Part shown: positions 9,772 to 19,327 of the stretch, piece by piece
Layout: each line of letters opens with the position of its first letter
How positions within the stretch are numbered: the stretch's first letter is position 1
Assembly (NCBI GenBank): GCA_030424715.1
Contig: JAUHWH010000001.1
Span: 620,001 to 684,000 of the forward strand
Source of the DNA: Bdellovibrionia bacterium
GTDB taxonomy: Bacteria; Bdellovibrionota; Bdellovibrionia; Bdellovibrionales; JAGQZY01
Reading direction: 5' to 3'
DNA: 64,000 nt
Program-made: the position numbers and the translations under genes
The notes under the pieces: model-generated
The model's input: only the letters and a program-made list of their open reading frames with translations
What the model was told of the DNA's origin: nothing
Database searches by the model: none

Positions 9772-10606
9772 GGAATGGCTAGGCGTCACGCTTAGTGACC
9801 ATGCACAACACTTCAATATTCAACGTCGTCTCTTAGAAGACCTGGTGGGATATCACTTGGGCCTTTCGTGGGGTGAGCTCCAACTGCAAAAGCAGCGAGC
9901 ACTCGACGATGAGCTTATCGAGTCACTTGCCATAGCGGTGCGCCGGTTAGCAGCAGGGGAGCCTCTGGCCTACATAATTGGCGAAAAGTTTTTCTTCAAA
10001 TCCATGTTTTCGGTGGATTCCAGAGTTTTGATTCCTCGTCCGGAGACAGAGATCCTTGTTGAGAAGGCCTTGCCGCTGCTCGATCATTCGTCGAAAACCG
10101 TACTGGACCTAGGCACAGGGTCAGGGTGTATCGGGCTTTCGTTGGCAAAAGAGCGGCCCCAATCCCGTTTTTATCTTATCGATAGCAGTCTTGATGCCCT
10201 CGCCGTTTGTCGAGTCAATCAAGACAGCCTGAGGTTAGACAACGTAACAATTGTCCATGGAACAGTGGGAAAAGCTTCGTTCGACGGTCCCTGGGACTCG
10301 GGGGCGGTGGATCTGATTGTTGCTAATCCTCCTTATATTGCGGAAGGCGATGATCGGGTGACGTCTTCTGTGCATGGCTTTGAGCCTCATAGTGCTCTGT
10401 ATACCGGCGAAGAGGGTTTGGAGTGCCATCGCCTATGGCTTGAATGGAGTTTCAGGCAGTTGAGACCGGGTGGCCACTTTCTTTTTGAGTTTGGGAAAGA
10501 TCAAGAAGATCCAATTGCAGCCTTTATCCACCAGACAGATTACAGTATCATTGAGGTGGTCGAAGACTACGCGCGAATAAAGCGCTTTTTTATATTACAG
10601 AAGTAG
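9761..10606 (+). CDS. prmC: Release-factor glutamine N5-methyltransferase
   Basis: This encodes 281 residues when started at GTG 9761, where GGAAG is well placed. An upstream in-frame ATG at 9707 would bury far more of prfA and adds non-family sequence. The protein methylates the GGQ glutamine of release factors using S-adenosylmethionine. The visible motifs are RPETE, the SAM-binding [16 protein letters not shown] and the catalytic NPPY in IVANPPYI. The 11-bp overlap with prfA couples the modifier to its substrate. Confidence 0.95.
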   Translation: MNLEEWLGVTLSDHAQHFNIQRRLLEDLVGYHLGLSWGELQLQKQRALDDELIESLAIAVRRLAAGEPLAYIIGEKFFFKSMFSVDSRVLIPRPETEILVEKALPLLDHSSKTVLDLGTGSGCIGLSLAKERPQSRFYLIDSSLDALAVCRVNQDSLRLDNVTIVHGTVGKASFDGPWDSGAVDLIVANPPYIAEGDDRVTSSVHGFEPHSALYTGEEGLECHRLWLEWSFRQLRPGGHFLFEFGKDQEDPIAAFIHQTDYSIIEVVEDYARIKRFFILQK

Positions 10607-10613
10607 GAACTCC

Positions 10614-11873
10614 ATGGATAAAATGTTGGTAAATGGTGGCCTCACCTTAAATGGGGATGTGAATGTGAGCGGAGCTAAAAACTCGGCTCTGCCCCTGATC
10701 TTTTCTACGCTGTTGGCGGAAGGCCGGCATGATTTAAATAACGTGCCTGGGTTGAATGATATCGATTCGGCAGAAGGCCTTATGACCTCCCTTGGTTGTA
10801 CAATCAAAAGGGACAAAGCCCAAATGACCATTGATGTGCCTGCCGAGGTTGAGACGTTGGCTCACTACGATCAAGTCCGAAAAATGAGAGCGAGTATTTT
10901 AGTTTTGGGTCCTTTGTTGGCTCGATTTAACAAAGCCAAGGTCAGCCTCCCTGGTGGGTGTGCCATTGGTGCTCGCCCCATCGGAATGCATCTCGATGCT
11001 CTCGAGAAAATGGGTGCTAAAATTCATGTCGACGCTGGCTATGTTGTTGCAACGACCACTGGACTAAAAGGAGCCATTATCGACTTACCCTTTGCAACAG
11101 TCGGGGGTACCGAGAATATCATGATGGCGGCCAGTCTTGCTGAAGGCACAACAACCATCAACAATGCGGCAAGAGAGCCGGAGATTTCAGACCTAGCCGA
11201 CTATCTGACGACTATGGGCGTGCAAGTTTCTGGTGCGGGAACCTCTACTATCAAGATAACAGGTCAAAAAGAACTACGGGCCGGCTCTCATCAAGTGATT
11301 GCTGATCGGATCGAGGCGGGAACGCTTGTCGTTGCCGGAGCTCTCAGTGGTGGTGAGGTCAGGGTGAAAAACTGCCGGCCGGACCACCTAGAAAGCTTCT
11401 TGCAAGCTCTCGGTCAAATGAATGTGCAAATTGAAACCACAGAAACCGAAATCCACGTCAAGGGATGCAAAAACATAAAGCCGATATCAATTGTAACGGA
11501 GCCTTACCCGGGTTACCCCACGGACTTACAGGCTCAAATCATGACCTTAATGACCCAGGCCGACGGCGTGAGTCATATAACAGAAAAAGTTTTTGAGAAT
11601 CGTTTTATGCATGTCTCCGAGCTTTTGAGAATGGGCGCTGAGATCGACATCGAAAACAAGACAGCGACCATTGTCGGCAAACGCAACTTGCTGGCGGCGC
11701 CCGTCATGGCGACGGATTTACGAGCCAGTGCCAGCCTGATCCTAGCAGGGCTTGTGGCCGAGGGCGAAACAGAGGTGAATCGCATTTATCATCTCGATCG
11801 TGGTTATGAAAAGCTAGAAGATAAGCTTTCCGGCTTAGGCGCCAATATTAAGAGGGTCAAAAATAAATCGTGA
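10614..11873 (+). CDS. murA: UDP-N-acetylglucosamine 1-carboxyvinyltransferase MurA
   Basis: This 419-residue enzyme catalyses the first committed step of peptidoglycan synthesis, transfer of enolpyruvate from PEP to UDP-GlcNAc. The family start (GGLTLNGDVNVSGAKNSALP) and the substrate loop LPGGCAIGARPI are present. The loop keeps the cysteine (about residue 116) that fosfomycin alkylates. RIEAGT and EPYPGYPTDLQAQ are also intact. It lies 7 bp after prmC and overlaps the next gene by 4 bp (GTGA). Confidence 0.97.
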   Translation: MDKMLVNGGLTLNGDVNVSGAKNSALPLIFSTLLAEGRHDLNNVPGLNDIDSAEGLMTSLGCTIKRDKAQMTIDVPAEVETLAHYDQVRKMRASILVLGPLLARFNKAKVSLPGGCAIGARPIGMHLDALEKMGAKIHVDAGYVVATTTGLKGAIIDLPFATVGGTENIMMAASLAEGTTTINNAAREPEISDLADYLTTMGVQVSGAGTSTIKITGQKELRAGSHQVIADRIEAGTLVVAGALSGGEVRVKNCRPDHLESFLQALGQMNVQIETTETEIHVKGCKNIKPISIVTEPYPGYPTDLQAQIMTLMTQADGVSHITEKVFENRFMHVSELLRMGAEIDIENKTATIVGKRNLLAAPVMATDLRASASLILAGLVAEGETEVNRIYHLDRGYEKLEDKLSGLGANIKRVKNKS

Positions 11874-14737
11874 ATAGCATTGTCCAGTGGTTGATTCGAA
11901 ACAAGCATGGCGAGGTCGAGGGACCTCTGACCACTGTAGAAGTCGTACGCCGAATCCGTTCGGGGGTGTATTATGGAGAAGAGTTTGTTTCCAGGTACCC
12001 CGAAGGTCGCTGGCACCCGATCTCTTACGATGAGGATTTCTTTAATATCCTTTTAGAGGTTTTGGAACAAGAGCTCTCCGAGGAGCCAGAAGAGGAGCTT
12101 CCAGAAAAAAAAGAAGTCACTCAAAGAATCGAAACCATAAAAAAGGAGTTCGAGCAGGGGCAAGAGTTAAAAGACGATGGGGAGGAGCCACCCAAGGTCG
12201 GCCAAGCGGTTTTTGAAGACTTTGATGCCAAAACACCTGTGATTATTGAGGTTGAAAAAGAAGCTCCCAAAGTGGGGCGAGCAGTAAAACACAAACGCAA
12301 ATTTGAATCGAAAAAAGTTCCACAGCGGCCGGCTTCAAAAAGAAGGTCGCGACGGCAAAGGCGCACCCGTTTTCAGCTGGTCATTTTGATGGCTGTGGCC
12401 GTGACCCTTTTTATGACTTACCTCTTTCTGCAAAAAGAAAGTGGTGGCTCTCAAATGATCCATTTGAGACGGCCGGCAGAAGGCAAAAAGAATCAGATGA
12501 AACCTGCCGCTTTGCAATCCGGTATGAGAAGAGCGATTCAAGCCTTTCGCAAAGACAACTTCAAACAGTATTTAGCCGCCCAAGATGCCCTGGTTGAAAT
12601 GGTAGAGCGCTCGAGAAGTCTCGATGCCTATGGTTTTCTTTGCATGACCTACCGAGAACTTTGGCCCTTTAGTCACCAAGATGCCCAAGATTACAAAACT
12701 TTGCAGTTGGTGCTTTGGAAAGTTCAAAAAATCAATCCGAAAAGTCCGTCCGCGAATATCTGTCTCGTGGTTTCTCATTGGGTGAAGGGAGAATATGACG
12801 ATGCCCTACGCATTATGGACAGCCATTTAGCAGTGGCTCCGGGCTTGATATTCTTCAATCACATGGTCGGCGACATCTACGCGGCCAGAAGGGACTACCG
12901 TTCGGCCTCCTATTATTTCTCTAAAGTACGAGAGCTTTGGAGACCACCTCCGGTCTGGTCAAAGTCTCTTCTACAAGAGGCTCGCATGTACCGTAAGAGA
13001 AAGGTCCATGGAACCGCGGTTAAACTGTATCGAAAAATTCTCGCCAGTAATCCACAGCACGCAGTGGCTAAAATTGAACTGGGAATTTTAGAGTTTGATC
13101 CGTATCAAAACATTTCAAAAGCCAAAGACTATATTGGCGGCGGTCTTGCTTCCAAACAGTTTATCCCGAAAATGATTGAGTCAGAAGCTTTACTGACCCT
13201 GGCAAAGATCAGTATTTTGCAGGGAAACAATAAAGAAGCCCTCAAGTTTGCTCAGCAAGGCTTTTCTGTCGATTCGAGCAACGATGAGGCCCGGCAGCTT
13301 ATTGTTAGTCTGGGGGGTATCAAAGCCTTAAACTCGGTATCGATTGATAATATCAATATGGTCTATTTGGGCGAACAGTATATGAAAATGAAGAAGTTCA
13401 CTGCGGCCCAGGCTGAGTTCCGAGCGGCCTTTGAGGCCAATCCCCGCAACGGATTTGCTGCTCTACGAGCCGGCGAAGCCCTTTGGGAGCTTGGGCAAAG
13501 TAACGACGCCATCGCCTGGGTCAAGCGGTCGATCAGTGCCGATCCGAACTTTGTTCGCAGTTACTTAATCTTAGCGGATTTCCAAAGTGCGAGATTTGAC
13601 TACATCAATGCCATTGAAACTTTAAAAGGGGCCATGCGAGTGAACCCACGCCACCACGGTGTTTTCAGAGGGTTTGCTCTTATTGAGTACCGGCGACGGA
13701 ACTATGCCGGAGCTGTTCGCTTCGCCAAAAAGGCTTTGGAATTGTATGATACGGACATTCCGTCCTTAATTATTCTGGCGAAAGCTCTCAATGAGCAGGG
13801 AGAAGCCGAAGAGGCCTTTAAATATCTGCAACGAGCCTTAGAGCTGGATGCCAGTAATGTTGATGTTCAAATCACCTTCGCCTCTATATTGGCTACTCTG
13901 CAAGGGACCGATGCGGGTATCGACCATTTGGACTCACTAATTTCCAAGTATGGCAAGGTGGTCTACATGCGGGCCATTGGTGAACTGCTAAGCAAAGAAG
14001 AACGCAATCAAGAGGCGATTCAATATTACTACACGGCCCTTGAGAAAAACCCAAAAGACAAACAAATCCTGATGGCGTTAGCAAAGATCCTTCAGGCCGA
14101 GAAAAAATTTGATGAGGCGAGGGACCTGTTTCTCGAGGCGGCGGTGTTGGACCCAACAGATGCCGAGCCGCTCTTTTTCATCGGGCAGTTGTATTTGGAT
14201 TCGGGGAAGTTTCAGTATGCCCTTAAGCAATTTGAAAAAGTCATTTCGGTAAACCCCCATTACCCTTTGGCCTACTTCTATGCAGGCCAAGCCCACTTGA
14301 AATTGAACAATTATGATCAAGCACTCGAGATGGCAGAGAAAGAGAGGATAATGAATCCAGATATTCCGGAGTCTTTTATGTTGGCCGGGGAAGCCTATTT
14401 CAACAAAAGACAATACTCTCTTTGTACGGAGCAATACCAAAAAGTGCTAACGAAGGGGCTGAGAACGGCCGACATGTTCATCAAACTCGGCCGCTGCTAC
14501 CGTCTTAACGGCTCCCACGATTCGGCTATGACGATGCTGACGGAAGCTGTGCAAGTCGAGTCTGGAAATCCCGACATTTACAAAGAGCTTGGGGCTTTGT
14601 ATCATGCAAAAGGATCATATATAAAAGCCATTGAGGGCTACCGAAGGTATCTTCAGCTGAGCCCTAATGCAGAAGACAAAAAGACCATTGAGCGATTGAT
14701 TCAACAGGCAGATAAAATGGGGGACTCTGGTGGGTGA
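11870..14737 (+). CDS. Large membrane-anchored TPR protein with N-terminal GYF-like domain
   Basis: This 955-residue protein has three parts. Residues 1-60 (WLIRNKHGEVEGPLTTVEVVRRI, then GRWHPISYDEDF) resemble a GYF_2/DUF4339-type domain. An acidic and then strongly basic linker follows, with one transmembrane helix near 168-188 (LVILMAVAVTLFMTYLFL). The remainder is a long tandem TPR array with repeated A.....A...P motifs. TPR arrays scaffold protein complexes. The topology suggests a cytoplasmic GYF domain and a periplasmic TPR domain. It starts at GTG 11870, overlapping the murA stop. The partner is unknown. Confidence 0.8.
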   Translation: MNSIVQWLIRNKHGEVEGPLTTVEVVRRIRSGVYYGEEFVSRYPEGRWHPISYDEDFFNILLEVLEQELSEEPEEELPEKKEVTQRIETIKKEFEQGQELKDDGEEPPKVGQAVFEDFDAKTPVIIEVEKEAPKVGRAVKHKRKFESKKVPQRPASKRRSRRQRRTRFQLVILMAVAVTLFMTYLFLQKESGGSQMIHLRRPAEGKKNQMKPAALQSGMRRAIQAFRKDNFKQYLAAQDALVEMVERSRSLDAYGFLCMTYRELWPFSHQDAQDYKTLQLVLWKVQKINPKSPSANICLVVSHWVKGEYDDALRIMDSHLAVAPGLIFFNHMVGDIYAARRDYRSASYYFSKVRELWRPPPVWSKSLLQEARMYRKRKVHGTAVKLYRKILASNPQHAVAKIELGILEFDPYQNISKAKDYIGGGLASKQFIPKMIESEALLTLAKISILQGNNKEALKFAQQGFSVDSSNDEARQLIVSLGGIKALNSVSIDNINMVYLGEQYMKMKKFTAAQAEFRAAFEANPRNGFAALRAGEALWELGQSNDAIAWVKRSISADPNFVRSYLILADFQSARFDYINAIETLKGAMRVNPRHHGVFRGFALIEYRRRNYAGAVRFAKKALELYDTDIPSLIILAKALNEQGEAEEAFKYLQRALELDASNVDVQITFASILATLQGTDAGIDHLDSLISKYGKVVYMRAIGELLSKEERNQEAIQYYYTALEKNPKDKQILMALAKILQAEKKFDEARDLFLEAAVLDPTDAEPLFFIGQLYLDSGKFQYALKQFEKVISVNPHYPLAYFYAGQAHLKLNNYDQALEMAEKERIMNPDIPESFMLAGEAYFNKRQYSLCTEQYQKVLTKGLRTADMFIKLGRCYRLNGSHDSAMTMLTEAVQVESGNPDIYKELGALYHAKGSYIKAIEGYRRYLQLSPNAEDKKTIERLIQQADKMGDSGG

Positions 14738-15026
14738 GATGATTAGTAAGGTACAGTTTCAGATGAAGAAGTCCTCCGGTGACATGGGCACCTATATTTT
14801 TCGCGTTCTGACGGGAGGTTGGATCGGCATGGTGTTTGCGCACCTGTTTCAAATGATATTCGCTTTTGAAAACTTTTTATTCCTGTTTGTCATTGTTTTG
14901 ATGACCGGGGTAATAGTAAGGATGACCAAGGGCTGGGGGTTTTTCTCAGTCGTGATCCTTAACCTTTTTTGCATACTTATCGGGGCTTTGTTGCAGATGT
15001 ATGTGCAAGTCGCCCCCGGAGCCTAG
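14730..15026 (+). CDS. Small integral membrane protein of unknown function
   Basis: This protein of about 98 residues has a short polar N-terminus and roughly three hydrophobic segments (VLTGGWIGMVFAHLFQMIF, FLFLFVIVLMTGVIV and FFSVVILNLFCILIGALL). GTG 14730 has GGGGGA six bases upstream; ATG 14739 is an alternative. It overlaps the TPR gene and lies 9 bp before serS, so it is probably cotranscribed with both. I do not recognise a family. Confidence 0.6.
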   Translation: MGEMISKVQFQMKKSSGDMGTYIFRVLTGGWIGMVFAHLFQMIFAFENFLFLFVIVLMTGVIVRMTKGWGFFSVVILNLFCILIGALLQMYVQVAPGA

Positions 15027-15035
15027 GATTTTAGA

Positions 15036-16313
15036 ATGATTTATATCAAAAATTTAGAAGATGACGCTTACCTCGAACAGTATAAAACAAGCTTAGAAAA
15101 TCGAGGCGGCGACCTCTCGTTAGTCACCGAAGCTCTCAATCTCAATGAAACCAGAAAATCTCAAACCCACGAGATCGAGACGCTAAAGAGCGAGCAAAAA
15201 AAGATCAGCCAAAAAATCGGTGAAAAAAAGAAAACAGGCGAGTCAGCGGAAGATGAAATGTCTGCTGTGGTCGAATACAAAAGTAAGATTAAGGATCTTG
15301 AAGAAGGTTTCGAGAAAAACAAAGAGGCTCTCGATGAGTTGCTTCTACAATTGCCGAATCTGGTTCATAGCAGTGTCCCTGTCGGCAAAAATGAAAATGA
15401 CAATCGTGTGGAGCGTTCTCATGGCGAGGCACCTAGCTTCACCTTTACGGCGAAACCTCATCACGAAATTGCAGAGACCCTTGGAATTGTGGACTTTGAA
15501 CGAGCGGCTAAGGTTGCGGGAGCCCGGTTTTCCTTTTTGATGGGCTGGGGGGCAAAGCTAGAAAGAGCGGTTGCCAACTTCATGCTCGATTTGCATACCG
15601 AGCAAAATGGCTACAGAGAGGTGATACCTCCCTATATCGTTAACACAGAAAGCATGTACGGCACGGGGCAGTTCCCAAAGTTTAAAGAAGAGGTTTTTCA
15701 TCTTGAAAACTTCCCCTATTATTTGATCCCAACAGCCGAAGCTCCAATGACCAATTATTTTCGCGATGAAATGCTCAACGAAGATCAGCTGCCCGAAAAG
15801 TTTGCGGCCTATTCTTCTTGTTTTCGTTCCGAAGCCGGCAGCTACGGGCGAGATACCAAAGGACTCATCCGACAGCACCAGTTCGAAAAGGTCGAGTTAA
15901 TGACTTTTGTGCACCCGGATGAATCTCACGAGGAACACGAAAAACTAACCAGCCATGCCGAAGAGGTCCTAAAAAGACTAGAGCTGCACTACCGAGTCTC
16001 AACTCTTTGCACTGGCGACATCAGTTTCGGCGCAGCCAAGTGTTATGACATCGAGGTCTGGCTCCCCGGGGAGAATGATTACCGAGAGATCAGTTCTTGT
16101 TCGAATTTTGAAGACTTTCAGGCTCGGCGGGTGAACACGCGCTTCAAGCCCAAGGGAGGCGGCAAACCCCGTTTTGTCCACACATTGAATGGATCGGGCC
16201 TGGCGATTGGGCGAACGGTGATTGCTATTATTGAGAACTATCAGCAAGAAGATGGCTCTATCAAGGTTCCGACGGCTCTTGTTAAATACCTGAATACCGA
16301 CATCATTCGGTGA
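15036..16313 (+). CDS. serS: Seryl-tRNA synthetase
   Basis: This 425-residue class II synthetase charges tRNA-Ser and is used for selenocysteine tRNA where present. An N-terminal helical coiled-coil arm (residues about 30-100, [21 protein letters not shown]) is followed by the class II core. The TGQFPKF segment, motif 2 ([22 protein letters not shown]) and motif 3 ([19 protein letters not shown]) are intact. Its substrate gene tRNA-Ser(UGA) lies 89 bp downstream on the same strand and may be cotranscribed. Confidence 0.97.
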   Translation: MIYIKNLEDDAYLEQYKTSLENRGGDLSLVTEALNLNETRKSQTHEIETLKSEQKKISQKIGEKKKTGESAEDEMSAVVEYKSKIKDLEEGFEKNKEALDELLLQLPNLVHSSVPVGKNENDNRVERSHGEAPSFTFTAKPHHEIAETLGIVDFERAAKVAGARFSFLMGWGAKLERAVANFMLDLHTEQNGYREVIPPYIVNTESMYGTGQFPKFKEEVFHLENFPYYLIPTAEAPMTNYFRDEMLNEDQLPEKFAAYSSCFRSEAGSYGRDTKGLIRQHQFEKVELMTFVHPDESHEEHEKLTSHAEEVLKRLELHYRVSTLCTGDISFGAAKCYDIEVWLPGENDYREISSCSNFEDFQARRVNTRFKPKGGGKPRFVHTLNGSGLAIGRTVIAIIENYQQEDGSIKVPTALVKYLNTDIIR

Positions 16314-16402
16314 ATCGCTGCGGCCTGTTGCGCCGCATCTAGATGGGCTCCAAATTTACTGATCCATGATTCATAATATGCTAGTTATCTATTTTCTGCA
16401 GC

Positions 16403-16492
16403 GGAGAGGTGGCAGAGCGGTTGAATGCACCGGTCTTGAAAACCGGCGGGCCTTCGCGGGTCTCGTGAGTTCGAATCTCACCCTCTCCGCCA
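16403..16492 (+). tRNA. tRNA-Ser (anticodon UGA)
   Basis: This is a 90-nt class II tRNA. The acceptor stem GGAGAGG/CCTCTCC, discriminator G and encoded CCA (16490-16492) are visible. The anticodon loop CTTGAAA places TGA at 16437-16439. It has a long variable arm and a TTCGAAT T-loop. It lies downstream of serS and marks the left boundary of the accessory region. Confidence 0.96.
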
Positions 16493-16523
16493 TTTATTTC
16501 ACGTCAAAACCGACCGAATAGAC

Positions 16524-16546
16524 GGAGTCACCGAAACTTCGGCTCC
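16524..16546. other. Hairpin downstream of tRNA-Ser(UGA)
   Basis: GGAG and CTCC flank an inner CCGAA-ac-TTCGG stem, 31 bp after the tRNA. There is no T tract, so it may be a processing or Rho-assisted termination structure. Confidence 0.35.
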
Positions 16547-16579
16547 TCTCACCCTCTAGGCTAAAGTTTCAGGGGAGCC

Positions 16580-17563
16580 TTATGGGGTTTTGGCTTGTCG
16601 ACCAACACCCTCGCCGACGCCCTGCCCCGACCGATCAATAAAAAATCGTATACCTGGGAGTTCGGCAAGGCTTTGCTTTAAGGTAGTTCGAACATAGAAG
16701 GGGGAGGTCATCATAAGTAATCCGGCCAGTAAAAACTGTGTTTCAAAGCCAATATCCAGGGTTAGCTTCGTTCCGATGTGCATACACAAAATGAAAAAGG
16801 CATAGAGCTTCCATAGGAAGGGGCGAAAGAAAACCATGAAAATTGTGGACTCTAGGTAGATCGCAAATAGGTAAGGTGGCCACCCGAAGAGGGGGTGATC
16901 AGCGACCCAGAGAGCCCCCCAGCTTTTGTTTCCGGTTTTTACTAGATACTCAGAAATAACGTAGGTTAGAGCTTGAAAATTCCAGATACCCCAGTTGTCA
17001 AAAAACAATTGGTAGATGCCACCGAGGCCTATTTTCCAAAAGCCCGCCATAACATAACTCAAAATAAGCATTAAAAAAGCAAACCAATAGATGTTGATAA
17101 AGCGAGCTCTTTGGAGTCGAGATGAGGGGTTTCGGGGAAAAGGAAGAAAGAGGAGAGCGATCGCCATCCAAATCGAGGGGCGAATTCCATTGTCAGTGAT
17201 GCCAGAGCAAACCATGAGAGCTCCCCAGTGAATATAAGAAATGAGAGATACTCGACTGATCCAACCTACCTTCGGAAAGGCAGCTGCCAGCACCAACAAG
17301 ATGGGTGTTAGCCAATATCCCAATTTAAAGATCAACGGATTGTAAAACTGCATGAAGAAGAAAAGATTGGGTGGCGTTCGCATGTTTGCAGGCAAAACGA
17401 GTCCGTCAACGGAGCGAAAGCTAAAATAGGCGCAAACTACATAAAATATCGTTAAATGAACGTATATGTTTTTATAAACATCTGTGTGCCTGATAAATGG
17501 ACTTGAGATGGTTTTCTTTTGAGAAAAGGCCCTCCGTATGGTGGCTAAGAAGTTACCAGGCAC
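16580..17563 (-). CDS. HTTM-like polytopic membrane protein (module 1)
   Basis: This protein of about 327 residues has seven or more hydrophobic segments. It shows the pattern SYVMAGFWKIGLGGIYQLFF, then HPLFGWPPY, FRPFLW and MHIGTKLTLDIGFETQF. It resembles HTTM-type proteins, the membrane domain shared with vitamin-K-dependent gamma-carboxylase, though the catalytic lysine and C-terminal lumenal domain of the true carboxylase are not evident. The protein at 58634-59596 is a clear paralogue (SGLWKLGLGMGYQLFF, HPLLGY, FRPTHW). GTG 17563 overlaps the partner gene by 11 bp. Substrate and activity are unknown. Confidence 0.65.
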   Translation of the reverse strand: MPGNFLATIRRAFSQKKTISSPFIRHTDVYKNIYVHLTIFYVVCAYFSFRSVDGLVLPANMRTPPNLFFFMQFYNPLIFKLGYWLTPILLVLAAAFPKVGWISRVSLISYIHWGALMVCSGITDNGIRPSIWMAIALLFLPFPRNPSSRLQRARFINIYWFAFLMLILSYVMAGFWKIGLGGIYQLFFDNWGIWNFQALTYVISEYLVKTGNKSWGALWVADHPLFGWPPYLFAIYLESTIFMVFFRPFLWKLYAFFILCMHIGTKLTLDIGFETQFLLAGLLMMTSPFYVRTTLKQSLAELPGIRFFIDRSGQGVGEGVGRQAKTP

Positions 17564-18029
17564 TTTCGACCTTAAGAAGTACTCTCTGCTTAAAAATGCT
17601 TTTGTTTTTTAGGTAAGCAACAGGGTCCAAAGTGATTTCAGAGAGAGTGTAAGCAACACTTTTTTTAGCAAACTGCTTGAAATACTTTTCAATGAGAATG
17701 GCTTGGATTTTTTCTGGAGTGCTGGACTTAAAGGAATGCAGCAGCTCCCGTTGGATGAGATAGTCCTTTGTGGGTATCCACGTCAGTTCATTTTTAATGA
17801 AGAAATCGACGAGTCTCACGGGTTCCGCCAGAGCAATACCATCTACTTCGTGGATATGAATAATGGGCCTGATGATCGTAAAGGGTATCTCCCCAAAGCC
17901 AATCTCCCAGTGATAGTAAGGCCAAAATCTAAAGGAATTACGATTCAAGTATTTATCGATAGGCGCTAAAAGCAAAAGAGTTGTGACAATAAACACAAAA
18001 ATAAACTTATCTCTGTTATACTTCTGCAA
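17553..18029 (-). CDS. Membrane-anchored partner of HTTM-like protein (module 1)
   Basis: This 158-residue protein has one N-terminal membrane helix (FIFVFIVTTLLLLAPI) and a soluble exported domain. The segment RFWPYYHWEIGFGEIPF closely matches FPFYHWELGFGEVF in the protein at 59571-60044, placed at the same distance after the helix. The start is TTG 18027-18029 with AGGA upstream. Its 3' end overlaps the HTTM-like gene by 11 bp, so the two are translationally coupled. No named family is recognised. The consistent pairing suggests a complex with the membrane protein. Confidence 0.65.
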   Translation of the reverse strand: MQKYNRDKFIFVFIVTTLLLLAPIDKYLNRNSFRFWPYYHWEIGFGEIPFTIIRPIIHIHEVDGIALAEPVRLVDFFIKNELTWIPTKDYLIQRELLHSFKSSTPEKIQAILIEKYFKQFAKKSVAYTLSEITLDPVAYLKNKSIFKQRVLLKVESAW

Positions 18030-18320
18030 AAGGTTGGTTCCTCATTTTTTCTATCTATTCCGTTTAAGAATTTCATCTTAAATATCAAAAAGCAAGCCTG
18101 TGTTTTTCTACAGGGAACGAGCTCTGACGATCTTATAAACAGATTCATCAATTCGAGCTGAAGCGCTAATAGTTAACAAAAATGAAATCACTCTCCGAAA
18201 GAAATCTTTTGCTCTCTGGACCTGAGCAAGCCTATTTGGGTTCAGAACCGATTTTTTGGTTGAATGAATCATGGGTCAGTTGCAAATTATGATGTATAAG
18301 AGTTTGAGAAGGTGTGTGTG

Positions 18321-19325
18321 ATGTCCAAGGCATTCAAGAAAATTGAAATCGAACTTTCTAGTCGCTGCAACGCCGCCTGCCCGGGCTGTTTGCGAACCAT
18401 TCTCATAAACCAGAGCCAACCTTTTGAAGAAACCAATCTCTGCCCGACTGTGCTTTTTAATAGCCTCGAAGGGGTCGATCTTTCTGACACAGAAATAAAA
18501 CTATGCGGAGTGTTGGGAGATCCAATGGCTCATCCTGATCTGTTGACTATATGTGAACGTTTCGTTGCTTTGGGGGGCTCCGTTGAGATTTCGACAAACG
18601 GAAGCCTTGGGCGTGACTCGGATTGGCAGGCTCTCGGGAAGATGAGCCAGAAAAGCAAAAAACTGCGAGTGCACTTTTCTGTGGATGGTCTTGAAGAGAC
18701 CAATAGTGTTTATCGCAAGAACACTCGGTTCGATAAAATTGAAACTAATATATGGACTTACACCCAGTTCGGAGGAAAAGGTGTCTGGGTCTTCATTGAT
18801 TTTGATCACAACACTCATCAGAAAAATGAGGTGAGAGATCGGGCCAAAGCTGTCGGTCTAGAATTTGCTGTTCGCCGCGCCATTCGAAATAGCTTTCCGA
18901 AACTGAAACACGGCAAGAACGAGAGCGTTAAAGTCGACAGGTCCGCTCGGGCCCATGATGCCCTCGCAAAGTTCCGTAGGCAGGCTAAAGAAGATGCATC
19001 AAAATTAGATGGTCAAAGTATTCTTTGCAAATATAAGCACGGAAACGAACTCTTCATTAGTGCCGAGGGAGGGTTATGGCCTTGTTGTTTTCTGTGGGAT
19101 GAGTTTCGATCTAAGCGGTCGACATTTTTTGAGAGTGTCTCGAGCCGCTGTGGTCACTCTGGTTGGAACAGCTTAAAAAATCAAAGATTGTCAGAAGTTT
19201 TAGATCACCCTTTTTTCACCGAGATACAAGATCTGTGGGACAATCAAAGTAATCAATTCACGCGACGCTGTTTTAAATCCTGTGGATCTCGCGGAGACTT
19301 TCAGAACACTTTAGGGAGGGAATAG
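18321..19325 (+). CDS. Radical SAM protein with C-terminal twitch/SPASM-like cysteines (type 1)
   Basis: This encodes 334 residues from ATG 18321 (AAGG eight bases upstream); an in-frame GTG lies 9 bp earlier. The radical-SAM cluster motif CNAACPGC gives Cys16, Cys20 and Cys23, which would bind a [4Fe-4S] cluster and generate the 5'-deoxyadenosyl radical. The usual GGEP is replaced by LGDP. HFSVDGLEETNSVYR is shared with the other type 1 proteins. The C-terminus carries LCKYKHGNELFISAEGGLWP then CC, and CFKSCG, resembling an auxiliary-cluster module. It is the first gene of the island's plus-strand run. The substrate is unknown. Confidence 0.85.
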   Translation: MSKAFKKIEIELSSRCNAACPGCLRTILINQSQPFEETNLCPTVLFNSLEGVDLSDTEIKLCGVLGDPMAHPDLLTICERFVALGGSVEISTNGSLGRDSDWQALGKMSQKSKKLRVHFSVDGLEETNSVYRKNTRFDKIETNIWTYTQFGGKGVWVFIDFDHNTHQKNEVRDRAKAVGLEFAVRRAIRNSFPKLKHGKNESVKVDRSARAHDALAKFRRQAKEDASKLDGQSILCKYKHGNELFISAEGGLWPCCFLWDEFRSKRSTFFESVSSRCGHSGWNSLKNQRLSEVLDHPFFTEIQDLWDNQSNQFTRRCFKSCGSRGDFQNTLGRE

Positions 19326-19327
19326 GT

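Noticed and set aside
16475-16557. 11-nt repeat TCTCACCCTCT in tRNA-Ser(UGA) and just downstream, as a possible att site for the radical-SAM island
   Set aside because: It is too short, close to the tRNA and has no partner at the right edge near 46 kb. I could not define the island's ends.
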